From assembly GCF_030445035.2 (NCBI RefSeq), contig NC_080689.1, forward strand, positions 20,799,278 to 20,863,277: a stretch of 64,000 nucleotides of DNA, read 5' to 3'. The position numbers and the translations under genes were made by a program. Shown one piece after another: positions 1 through 12,700 of the stretch. The stretch comes from Dasypus novemcinctus. Lineage: Eukaryota > Chordata > Mammalia > Cingulata > Dasypodidae. Numbering within the stretch: the first letter of the stretch is position 1; each line of letters opens with the position of its first letter. The notes below the pieces were generated by a model, which saw only the letters and a program-made list of their open reading frames with translations, made no database searches and was not told where the DNA came from.

Positions 1-681
1 AGGCCCACTGGTGTATGAAACACAAATAAACCAGGATACTTGGGCATAGTATAGTCTAATATGTGATTATACAGATTATATAAAATTTGAAGACTTCCTA
101 TGAACCTACATTTCTTTAAATTTTCTGGCCCTTGGCTTCCTTGTTTGCTGCATTCCACAGTGCCAGGCATATAGCAGGAACTCAATAAATATTTGTTAAA
201 AAAGAGTATCAATGAATAGACTTGAGAATAAATAACAATAAAACCTGTGTATTAATATACCTCAAAATGATCTTTGCTGATATTAAAGAAATAAGTGTAT
301 TTATAAAAGACCTTAATTCTATATTCAAAAAATTTTTTCATCTTATAATCCTGTATGCTTTTGATTAAAATGTACTTCAGTTTTAATTATCTATAGGTAG
401 CAGTATATTTTAAATTATGGTTAGTCCTTATCAGTTGGTAAGTGTTCAGGAAGGTAAAACTAGTTTTAAAAATGTCCTCCTCTCCAGATCAAAAATTACA
501 TCCCAGAGCAATAACAAAGCAAGTTTTGAAATTATCAGAGACCACACATCTCCCCCTTTTGAGTGCCTTATACTTCCAGTGGCCCCAGTATGGTCTTATT
601 AGGGATTTCTTTAAATTGGTGAAGGAGTTGCAGGTAGGTACAAGGTAACACAGTACAGATTTTTTTCTTTAACAAATGTAC
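1..681 (+). other. RASGRP3: RASGRP3 intron, 3' part
   Basis: AT-rich intronic sequence. An L2-like 3' end (caataaatatttgtt) lies near 190-205. The preceding coding exon (ending LAEKLLC) is not found here, so the intron donor is upstream of the window. Confidence 0.7.
659..681 (+). promoter_or_regulatory. U12-type (AT-AC) intron 3' end: branch site and AC acceptor
   Basis: TTCTTTAAC (665-673) differs at one position from the U12 branch-site consensus TTCCTTAAC. It lies about 10 nt before the terminal dinucleotide AC (680-681). A conventional AG acceptor is absent at the exon border required by protein homology. An AG at 657-658 would add eight in-frame codons only if the intron phase were 0, whereas homology (Met58 split AT|G) suggests phase 2. 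The donor lies upstream of the window. Confidence 0.7.
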
Positions 682-744
682 GTATCGAAATGCCAGTGGA
701 ACAAGCTGCAATGAATTTCGATTAAAGATCTGCTATTTCATGAG
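682..744 (+). CDS. RASGRP3: RASGRP3 exon, residues 58-79 (end of REM region)
   Basis: Reads [12 protein letters not shown] then RLKICYFM, with the next codon (Arg79) split over the following intron. The donor is AG|gtaaat. The first base, G682, completes the ATG codon for Met58. The intron before it ends in AC, not AG: no AG lies between 658 and the exon, and a U12-like branch sequence TTCTTTAAC sits at 665-673. The exon was placed by homology to the human protein. Confidence 0.88.
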
Positions 745-3700
745 GTAAATATCCTTGCAAATTTAGTTGCATCTGGTTTCTGGTTATGGTATAGCTGAAA
801 ATACCCTTTCCCCCAAAGCAGCAGACTTAGTTTGCCAAGAGAATCAACTCCGATTCCCCTTTTTATTGACTTTGTGGAAATTGGTCCTTGTTCCAGGGGG
901 TAGAATTTATTCTCTTGTGAATTGGAGATCAAGTCATGGTTAACTTGATTAGGGAATGAAATCTGCTCTTAGAAAGAGTGAACACATTTTCTTCTTCCCC
1001 CTTACCACACACGTTCCCACTTTGTTGCGTTTTGAGGGATGGGCCTCTCATCTGTGGCTCCAGTGAGTCCAAAAGAGAGACTCTGAGTACAAATGGTGGA
1101 CCTTGGTCCTTGATTGAAGGAGGGAAGAGGGAGGCTCCCTGGGACAGACAGGACAGGAGGCTCCTAATTTGGAGGAGGTTCTTGGATTCAGTGTTTGAAG
1201 CAGTCTGTAAAAGAATCCAATAGTTTCCATACAGGTCCAGCTTGAAATCTTTCAGCTGTCAAAATATTTGATGCATTTCAGATACTGGATTCTGAAGTTT
1301 CCTGCCGAGTTTAATTTGGATCTGGGTTTGATTCGTATGACTGAGGAATTCCGTGAAGTAGCTAATCAATTAGGATATGAAAAGCACAGCAGCCTCATCG
1401 ACATATCCAGCATGTAAGAATGGTGGAATCTTCTTTGAAACATGAGGGGTTCCCTGCTCTTGGGAGGGAGTATGATGACCTTATTTGACCTCAATCCATA
1501 CCATTTCAGAATTTAGGTTTGCTCCTTTGAGGGAAACCTTGCTGCTATCAGCAGAGCCACTCTGGACACGACCCATCTCTACAAGCTTGTTTCTTTTCCT
1601 GTAAAATGAGGATAGTACCTTTCTCCCAGGCTTTTGTGAGCATCCAATAAATATATAAGATAGCATATGGAAGCATTTAGCACATAATAGATGCTCATTA
1701 CTTTGCTCTTGAATCTGAATCTGGTTAACACCTCCTACTACCTGCTACTCAGTGTGATCTGCAGAGCAGTATAGTTGGCATCACCTGGGAGGTCACTGGG
1801 TGTGTAGAATCCAGACCTGCTGAATTTGAAGTCTTCATTTTAATAAAATCTCCAGGCGATTAAATTGCTTGTCGAAGTCTGAGAATCCCTGTACCCCTGT
1901 GCTGCTGAGGTTGATTTGACTACATACAAATGTTGACCATTGTTTTACCATAATCTTGTTAGCTCAGTTATTAAGAGGTAGGTACTAAATAGGTTAAAGT
2001 TTAGGAGAAATTAGCTAGCTTTTCACAGAGAAAAATCATTTTTGTGATCCCTAAATCAGGTTACCCTTCTTGCAAAAATGTTTGTTCCTGTGTCCCAGGC
2101 AATCATAATCTATTCCATTTTCCTAGAATTGTACTTCACAAGTGATCAGCAGTGAGTCATTCAGGAATGATGGGAGATGTTTCTTTAAAATACTGTTTAT
2201 TCCATTCACCCCAAGTAAATCAGACTCTCTGGTGGTAGGATCCAGAGTTTTGAATTCATATGATGCTGAAGTCTGAGAATTACATCTTCTGGTGATTTCC
2301 ACGTGCCTTAAATCATCATCTATAAGCTAATAAACTCCTGAATTTATATGGCTAACCCTGACCTCTTCTTTAACATCCAGACCTTGCTGGATGCAAGGAA
2401 CATTAAGTAGGGGATTCTGGATGGATCAGTGCAAACCCACAATGTCTGGAAAAACAGCTCAAAGTTTATGTTCTATTGGAAATGCGTCAGTGGTTTTTCT
2501 CTTCAGATACAAAGGGCAGGGTGAGCTTTTGCACGGGCCCCTGGAAGCAGGCCAAGAGTTACAGAGTCAGTAGGTTAACAACTTCCATGAGTGACATGGG
2601 CTTTCAGCACTTTGACCAGACTCACTCTTCTTTTACAGTCCTTCCTACGACTGGATGAGAAGAGTCACACAGAGGAAAAAAGTATCCAAGAAGGGAAAAG
2701 CCTGTCTGCTGTTTGACCATCTGGAGCCCATTGAATTGGCCGAGCATCTCACTTTTCTGGAGCATAAATCTTTTAGAAGGATCTCAGTAAGAAACTCAAC
2801 ATTTATTCTTCCAAGGATAACAGCCACCATGCCAACTTTCCCAAGAGCCACATTTTCATACTCTGAAGTGTTGGCATCTTCTGTCACTATGCTCCACTGG
2901 AAACGTGCCCTTAATTCACAGGAACAATCCTTTTAACCAAAGATAAATATTGTCCTGTCTTTATTTTATGGCTCAGGAGCTGTATTTCTGTCACTATTTT
3001 CAATGTCTCCTTTCATAAGATTAAGGCATGATTTTCAAAATATTCAGTGGAGATTTAACCATTCAAGGTTTATTGACTTCAAAGGAGTTTATTGACTCCA
3101 TTGACTTCTCCCAAGTAGACATGTTTTGCCATGTCCTTCATTTGAGGAAAGAAATACTTACTTAGGATGGAATTTGGATGATTGCCTAATTATGGGTGTA
3201 GGCTGAGGAAAAAGGAATTGAATCTTAACACCAGTCTCTTTCTTCCCAGGGTTAGAGATATTCTGAATCAAATTTTTCCTCCTACTCATGTTAGTAAGGC
3301 TTCCTTCTTCCTCTACATTCCTTTTCTTCCTCCTGACTGCGGTCTCTTCTGAGCCACCTGCTCACTCTCCACTTGTTAGGATAGTCTTTCCCCAGTGATC
3401 CACAATCAGAACAGTGCTTTTTTTTTCGGTCTCAAAAAGCACTGGGGCAGTCACTCTCCTTTATTTTCCAAAGTGCCAAGGAATGAATTATATTACTGTG
3501 TGCGAATAAGAACATCTGGTTAGAAGCATGGATTTCTGAAAGACTGATTCTTTACTAAGTAATCCCACTTGGAGAGGACCTTAATGATTCACAGCAGGCA
3601 GTCATGGGAAGGAATCCCCTGCCCTGTGTATATGATGGAGAACTCATATGCATTTGATGGCATCCAAGCTGACTTTCTGAAAATGTATTTGTTTTGCTAA

Positions 3701-6700
3701 GGAACTGCTTTGCTTCCATTGCTATTTATTATTTTTTTTTGAGAAAACTTTCCAAAATGATTCTTACTTGTAACCATTACATTTATTAACCTTTGTTAAT
3801 GTAGGACATGGTTTCTCAAACTTGCCTGATCTTGGGATTACTGGGAGTAGGTTAAAAATGGCGATTCTTAGGTTCTTGCTGCATAGATACTGATCAGTAA
3901 GTCTGGAGTGGCCCGAGGACTCAGTATATCAGCAAATTCTCTGGGTAGGTTTTATGATACAGCAAATTTGGGACTTCTTGGAATATGGCTTTGTGTTCTG
4001 TGCATTCTTCCCTTCACCAACCCTGTCATATGTAATAGCATAAGTCTGGGGGTGGGTGGGGGCGAGAGCTAGTGGTGATGTGAAATGAACCAAATTTAAA
4101 TTTGTAGGATACCATTTTAAATGTGAAAAGGAAGAAATCATTTTATTATGAAATAAGGTCTCACCTCTTCTTTGCAACATTTTAATCCCTGATGCTTCCT
4201 TTACTAGTTCACCGATTACCAAAGCTACGTCATCCATGGCTGCCTGGAGAATAACCCAACCTTGGAGAGGTCTATTGCTTTATTTAATGGAACCTCTAAG
4301 TGGGTCCAGCTGATGGTTCTTAGCAAACCAACCCCCCAGCAAAGGGCAGAGGTCATCACAAAGTTTATCAATGTTGCAAAGGTATGTCTGGTAATCAGGG
4401 CTGGGGTTCAGAAAAGATTATAGGTGCTCATTTTATCAAGAAAAATCACTAAGGAAATTTGGGGTTCACAATATCAGGGCATCAGGTGATTAAATACCAG
4501 TAGATACCTAATTAACAAATCAGACTTCTCTCATGCAAGAAGATTGCTCTTTTTAAATGCAATGCTTAGAAACAGTAAAGTTGACCTATTTGTCTATGAA
4601 ATACTTGATTTATTCTTGTAATGGATTTCATTTGTGCTTCATTTTAAATTAATGTTATTTTTCCTAGATCCTTGTTATTAAAATTATGTATACATACATG
4701 CGTATTTCACAAAGCACAGAATAATTCCAAAATCCTTACAAAGTATTATGTTAACATTTTTATTGCAGAAACTTCTTCAGCTCAAAAATTTTAACACTCT
4801 AATGGCGGTGGTGGGAGGCCTAAGTCATAGTTCGATTTCACGCCTCAAAGAGACCCATTCTCATCTTTCTTCAGAAGTTACAAAGGTACAGTGGATTTGA
4901 TCTTAATTCCAAGGGAAAGTTTCATTTGTTAGTTGACAAAGTCACTCAGAGTGGGAAAGTCTTCCTCTTAGACCAATGGCAGTTTACACATGGGGCAAAG
5001 TGGGAAGGGAATAGTCAGATCAGCTATATCCCCTGGTAAAACAGTTCAGAGGTGGTGGTAAGTGTCCCAACACGTATACCTTGACATACTGTTTTAGTTT
5101 TCTGAAGCTGCTGGGAGCATATACCAGAAATGGGTTGGCTTTTACAATGGGAATTTATTAGCTTAAAAGTTCACAGTTGTGAGTCTGTGAAAGCATCTGA
5201 ATCAAGGCATCATCAGGAGAGCCTTTTCCCTGAGCTGTGGCTGTGGGCGATCAGGCACATGGCAGGGCACAATGGTGCAGTGGCTCATCTCTCCCCTCTT
5301 CTCTGTGCCTCACTGCTTTCAGCTTCTGGCTAAAGTTGCTTCCCCTCAGCTTCCAGGTTCTTCTCTGTCTCTGCAGTCTTCTGTGTCTGTGGCTTTTTAT
5401 TCCTCCATTTATAAAGGACTCCAGTAAGAGGGTTAAGATGCACTCTGGGTCACACTATCTAATCAAATGCCCTTAACTGAAGTAATTTAATCAAAAGTTC
5501 CACCTACAACAAACAGGCTTACCTACATAGGAATGGATTTGCTCTAAAGATATGATCTTTTGGGGTCCACCCCACTTCAAACGGTCACACTTGTGACAAC
5601 AAATATTTAGTATTCATTATGTATTAGGCCCTCTGATTCATACAGGGGTTACAAGGCAAATAAGATCCACCTAGTTCCTACCCTATCCTCCTCAAATGAA
5701 GTCAGACAATGCCTACGCCATTCACAGCAGTCCTCAGCACAGAAGGAAATACAGAGGAAAGAGAAGACACAGGCCCTGTACAGAAACCCTTTGAGTTTAT
5801 AGCTGAGCTGTCAGGAACAAAAATGCATATATTTTTTAAAAAGATCATTTCCCACATCTGCCGTTTCTTCCATATTTATTTCCAAACCACAATAATGTTT
5901 TTTCCTTATCGAAGAAAAGAAGCATTTCATCCAAGGAAAAGATTTCCTTGTAAGAGTGTACTATGCTGTATCAGTAAGTACACTTTCAGCAGCAAGTTAA
6001 AGAAAACCCATCTCAAAATTGATTAAGCCATAAGGAAATGTATCTGCTCACATACCTGAAGTCTAGAGGCTGAGAAGACTCCAGGCATGGTCTGAACAGA
6101 GTTCTAGCTCAGTTGCTTTGCCTTCCTCTGAATATCAGGGTTTTTAATTTTTCCTTAGACTGGCTTCCCTCCTGATTGAGCTGCCAGCTGCAACTGGAAA
6201 ATTATTCTCCCTTTTTCTCAAAAGGTTGGAGATAGAGAAAAATGTCTCCTCTCATGGATTTAAAGACCTTTTCAGACTGATTGGTCTACCTCAAGTCTTA
6301 TATCCTCTTCTGGACCAATAGCAGTTGCCCAAAGGAAGACAGTGTACTGATTGGCTTAACTGTGCTTGAGCCAATCACAAACCAGAGGGATGGGATTTTG
6401 ATGATGGTAAATCAGAAGGTGCCCTTGAACTTGGGGGTGGAAAGAGCCTCCTTTGAGCACGTGGGCTGCTTTGGGAAAGTGCAGACTGATTAAAATCAGG
6501 GTTTGTTAGCAAGGTCTGGTTGCTGGTAGGCAATCAACAATAGCCTGTCCAGCCGCAGAAGTCCAGCCTTCTGACCACAGACACCCCACTCATTCCCAGT
6601 ATGATGGGGCTCATTGGGTGAACGTTCTGTTTTCTTTTAGCTTTGTACTGAATTTCAAGTAAAAAGCAAAATCAAATTTTAAAAAGGTGTGAAGAATAAG

Positions 6701-9700
6701 AATCCAACAGAGGCATGTAGCAGCTTGGAATGCCTGTGTGTCCTTTTCAATTGTGTGAGCTCCCCTTTTGCACAGAAAAGGATGCTGAGGCCAGAAAAGT
6801 GAAGTTACTCACTCAGGGTCACTCTTCTGGTTGGTGGCCGAGACAAAAACCATAGCTACCTCACACTTCAGTATGACTTTCTCTACCGATACTGTCCCAG
6901 ATTAACCTTCAAGTAAATATCTTGAATGCAACAAGGGATTTTAATATGACATATTCTTGAAATCGTGGGCTGCAACATTTCCATGAACCACAAAATATTT
7001 AAATATACACGATGCCCATTTAACATACCAACATCCCAGAGGCTCGAGCTATTTCCATTTTATAGCAGAATGAAACAGACTGCCTGCTTCACACAGGCAG
7101 ACCTAATGCATTTTTGTAACTTTTAAAATTTCCTGCCTAATATTTCCCAGCTACAACTTTGGTGCAATTGATACTTCTCTCAGTAGCTGAGGCCTTCCTA
7201 GCCACATACTGCAGGGCCTGGGGATGGGCAGAAGGGAAGCCTGTTTGAAAGCTCAACTTTTCCATCTGTTCCCAGAACTGGAATGAAATGACAGAGCTGG
7301 TGTCTTCCAACGGCAATTACTGCAATTACCGCAAAGCCTTTGCCGACTGTGATGGCTTCAAAATCCCCATCCTTGGAGTACACTTGAAAGACTTGATAGC
7401 AGTCCATGTCATTTTCCCAGACTGGACAGAGGAGAACAAAGTGAACATTGTGAAAATGCACCAGCTCTCTGTGACCCTGAGTGAACTGGCCTCCCTGCAG
7501 AACGCCTCTCACCACTTAGAACCCAACATGGATTTGATCAACCTGCTCACGGTGAGTTCCCAGGGGCCGACGTGACTCTTCTGTGTCTCGCAGTTCACAT
7601 TCCAGTGGACGCAGGTAGCTCAGTACAAGTAATTCACTAAGAGGGAGAATTGAACTCGGGGTCAGTAGAGGTGAAGAATTCTCACAAAATGAGGGGAGAT
7701 CCATATCCAAACCAACATGACTCAAGGCTATACTCTCAGGGGTAGGAAATTTCCCTTTGCTCTGATTGGCCCAGTCCCAGCCCATACAACTCCTAACTTG
7801 GGGGGGGGGGTGGCTCCTGGAGACTCACTCAGCCCCTCCCTCTCCTTCTCATCTAATGAATGGCCTCCTTCTCTATGCCCTAGATCAAGTGTCCCTCTTT
7901 ATCTCCATAGTACAACTCTGTTGGAGGCTGGTGTGATGGAAGAAGCTCTTCTATGAGCTCCCTGTCCCCCCGGCCAACCTCTCCAGACCACCAGGTTGTA
8001 GTTCCCAGCCTGGAGTTCAAGGCCTTTCAGGAACCATTCTCTTGACTATCAGTTTAGCCTTCTTTCCCATCACTCTCTCCCATGTCACACTTTCCTTTGA
8101 GGAATATTGGACTTCTTGTACTTTCTACCATGAAATGCTGTCTTCTGCTTCCTGGTCTTTGCACCTTCTGTTTCCTCTTCTTGGAAAACCTCTTCTCCAG
8201 CCACCCATATAGGTAGCTCAAGTCCAAAAGCTTCTCTCTTTCTGGAACATTCTCTGGTCCCCCTCTAAAGCAGTAATGCACCAGCCCCATGTGTTGCAAA
8301 TGTGCTGCATTTACACATTCCTTGATTCCAGGAGGTATCACTTTGCATTAGGGTTTTTCTGTTTACTGCCCTGCCCACATGCCACCAGCACCTCTCACAG
8401 TGTCTGGTATATTTAGCTCCTCAATAGATGAACTGAATGTTACATTCAGAGTAATGTGGGTCACACAGAGAAAATTCACCTGCTTGTATGTTTTGGCACA
8501 TCTACACACAATCTAGCTGGTGTTCAGGTCCTAGTACTTTGATGCACAACCGATGTGTGAAAGAGAACATTCCCATCGGCCGTGTCTTTGTGGGGGAAGA
8601 AGCATAACCAGCTTTTCTCACCCGTGCTTAAACAAGTGGAGGCATAGCTTCCTTGTTTGGGTTCGAACACTTTAGCAGTGCAACTTGGCTCCTCAATCCC
8701 AATTTGGCTGTACCACCTCTTACGCTCTGAGCTTATAATGCCCCATGGCCTGCTGCAATGGAACAAGAGTGTGGTTCCTAGACCTTCTTGCAAACTGTTC
8801 CTAGAGCACATAATTGTTTACCAAAGAATAGAACCCCTAAGCAGAGGCATTCCTGCCAGCTGCATCCTTACTGTAAAGAAGAAGTGGAATTTGTGTGACG
8901 AATTGTAAACACACCAACATTCTTTATTGGAAAAAACCTACAATAATTCAAGCACCTGCATTTATTAATCATTTGCACATGTAAATATGCTTCCATGACT
9001 ACGTGACAAGAGCTGCAGCCTTAATCAGGCTGCAGACCCAGAGGCACAGGTGATGTCTGCATACCGCCTCACCGTGTAACCAAGCTTTCAAGAATCTGGA
9101 GGCAGGCTGGTGTTGAAGATAACTGCACAGAGCAGATGCCTATACTTGAGTCATTTCTCATTCAAATATAAGGTAATGATGGAGTCAGGAAATTAATTTT
9201 GAGTTTTAAATGCAGCAAACGTGTAAAAGGACACCAAAAGGTATTTGGAAAAATATTGAAGGGCTTCGAATGAAATTTTGAGATTGCTTATGGAAAATCT
9301 GAAGTCTGGAAATAACAGCTAATAAATAATCCCTTTTTGCTGGAAAGGAAAGAAAAAAGAAAAAGGATTCTCGCTCAGCCAAAATCAGCCTCTTGGTGTC
9401 TCTGTCTCTGTCTCATGGAGGTATCAAAGGAAAATTTAGAAGGCATTGAGCCCCATGTTAAGGAACTGCAGTGTGCTTAGCATTGCAGTGGCAAGGATGG
9501 GAGACCCTGCTTTTAGCTCTGCTTCTGCAGTTACTTAGCCATGTGTCCTTGCTAACCAACCTAGACCCTAGCTTTCTTTGTAAGACCTCATTTCTGAGGC
9601 CAATTCCAGCTCTAATCTTATATGAGTCTACATGTAAGGAATGGTGGAGGCCTGAGAATATGGATCCAAGTGTCAACCTGTGTGGTGCCAGCTCAAGTGC

Positions 9701-12700
9701 TCATCAGGCTAGCACAGTGCCTACATGTAAGTGCACAGAGCATCAGACCAGTGTCCAATGCCAAGATCCGTCTTCTGTCCCCACAACCGAGGAGAAAGGT
9801 CAATGCCCAGGAATATGCATTCATTCTTCCTGGCCACTGGGGAACCTGTATTGAACTGTGTGAAGAGAGAGGGTTAATCTCCTAAGTGTGAGAACCGAGC
9901 ACATGAGGGTCCAGTGGCCATCTTATGAAGCACATACTTGTTTGGATTAGAGCCGTAGGGTGGACTGCAGCTGTCCCAAAGTGTGTGGGGGTGTCTGTAA
10001 GTGCAGCATTTGAAAGGGCAATTTATTTTGCCCCAAGGACCCTTCAGTTTTCACCGAACTGCTTGTTTGCTTTTAAACATGGCCCCAGGGAGGTAGCTTG
10101 ATACATGATTGAGAGCCCTGCAGGATAGAAAATGGAAGCCCTTAAGTTAGTAGACAATTATTAAGTGCTTACTTTTTGAGGAGGGCGCAGAACCATGCTT
10201 GGGCATTTTATAATTTATTACAATAGTCACAGCCCTTTTCACATGCAGTTCCTCAGTGTATTCTCACCGACACCCTGTGATGTAACCTGGGTGGGGCAGC
10301 CACTGTAACAGCATCCCTGTCCCTTCCTATTTTACAAATGAAAAACAGATTCATAAAGGATAAAAGGCTTGCAAAGGGCCAGTTTATGAATCTCAGCTCG
10401 GGCCTTTTTATTTCTTGGCCAGTGTTCTTGGAATGGACCTTTACTCTCGACTCTGGACATATTACTTATATCTATTTTACTTTATTTTCCCGTCTTGTAA
10501 AAATTAAATAATATCTCTTGCCCTCCCTCCCCTCCATGCACCCTTTTCGCAGATATGTAAGGAAGGAGTTAATTACAAAGCATGACTTGCCCAGTAATAC
10601 TTTGAATCCCTTAGCAAATAGTCATTACTAGGAAAATAATTTTGAATCCTGCCTCCCAACCTGCTCCTTGATTTTTCCTACAAAATGTTGTGGAGAGTTA
10701 ATGGGAGATTCCGTTTTCCTTACCAGATACATTTTGCCTTTTGAATTTAACTTTAAGCAGATGGTTCCCTGAAACGAAGGAAAAAGATAAGGACTGACAG
10801 TTGAAGGCCATACATAAGATTTACTAGGACATCCTTTTATTGCCTTTTTTTCATCTGTTTTCCTTTTAGTTAAGGCACATGCAGGCATCTGAAAAGAAGC
10901 AACCACAAAGATACAATTTAGCACTTGATTCCATGAATCAATATAAATAAATGCAAAAAGTAATTTGATAAAATGCACTTGCCCCTTCTACCCCCAACCC
11001 CCTCAAATAAATTCTCTAAGGGGTTTAGATTTTATATCAATAGCATAGGGTTTTAATTTCATCTATCATAAAAATGCCACTTATAGTGACATCAGGGGAC
11101 AGTCAGTCGTGTAGAGATCAACGAGCCAGTGCCGTTCTCACGACCTCTACCCACACTACGACTGAATTCTACATTCTGTGACTTCTAAATCTGAAGTCCC
11201 TTCCCCCCACTTCTGTGAGAGTGAAGTTTTAAACACTGAGATACCATCACTCCTTTCCTCCTTCCATGATCCCATAATTCTATTCCCAAACTTCAACTCA
11301 GTGCCTACTGTTTAGGTTTCCCAAGTCCCATCTCCCTGGCCATTTTGAGGGCTCTGGGCACAAACATGGTGCCCTGTTCTTCTCTGGATCCTCAGCTCTC
11401 CACCCTGTACCTGGATGTGGTAGATATTTCAACAGATATTTGTTGAATGGTTGAATAAGAGAACAAATGAACCTACTAACATGATAATTTTATAATTCCA
11501 TGTTTGAGCCATATGCTATCTTTGTTAGTGTTCTGAATTCTTTAGGCTGTCTGCATATTTTGATCACCATACCCTGTTTTTTTAAACATTTTCTCAAATG
11601 ATTATCACAATAAAATTACGTTAGATAAGAAGTATTTTTAAATCCAAGCTGTCTTCATCTTTATCAACTGCTCTGTGAACAATGTTCCTTAAGTATTAGG
11701 TTAAGTTCTGTTAGTTTTAAAAGATCTATTGGCAAAATCCTAGGAAAAGCCAACAATTAAAGCATTATTATTGGCATGTTAATTTTTACATGTATTTCCA
11801 CAGTTTTGAAATCTCCCCCCCAGATCAATTTTATCTTGTTAATAATGATCCATTCTGCTCGAGTCTGCCTGCCTCTAAGACAGGGGTGGAAATTCCCATC
11901 ATCCTCCTCTTCTCCAGCGGAGACCTCCTTTTCCCTTTTGCCAACAGCCTCTGTGCCTTTGGTTCACAGAATCTCCCCAGTGACTCTCAGGATGTGAGGA
12001 AGCTGAAAGAGTGGGTGGTGGCTGAAACTGGCTGGTGGGAATCCCAGCCTGGGCCCCATCTCCAGCTCAGAGACCAGGCTGGTGTCTGCTGCTGGACAAA
12101 CTCCTGGACGACTCACCTCAGCAGGCTTGTTATCCATAGTGCTAGAAACTGTGTCTAGTCGTTCTGTTTGTGCTTTTTTTGGCACTGACGTCAATATTTT
12201 TGATATTGATAAATTTGTGACATTGCACTCCTAATGTAAGGGAGTGGATTCCCACTGGTTTTCTGTTCGTCTCTGAGTTAACTTATTATCTCGTTGTATT
12301 TTTCTTATATTTTTACATTTTTCTCTATTAAATCTTAGCTCTGGTACTTAACGGTTGTGTAATCTTAGGCAAATTATTTACTTTCGCTTAGCCCTCATCT
12401 GTAAAATGGGTTTTACAGGAATTTAGTAGCATAATTTCCTCAACATAGTTTAGTGGCCAATACATGTCACTCTCCCTTCCCTTAAGTGTTTTGACATTGC
12501 TTTGCTATATCTCTCATTATGCAGTGTGTCCTTAGAACTTCATATGTTAAAATGATGTAATGTATTTTCTAAAGATAAGATAGTGCAATCTGGTAGATAC
12601 ATCAATGAAGTTAGAATAAAAATCTAATATTTACTTTCTGTCCCTCCTTCCTTTGTTGGATGAGCAACAAAACAATAGAAGTACCTAACTGAAGGTACAA

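Noticed and set aside
659..682. Use of the AG at 657-658 as a normal acceptor adding eight codons
   Set aside because: It would insert IFFFNKCT, absent from the human protein, would fit only a phase-0 junction, and has no pyrimidine tract before it. The AT-AC reading explains the exon border better.
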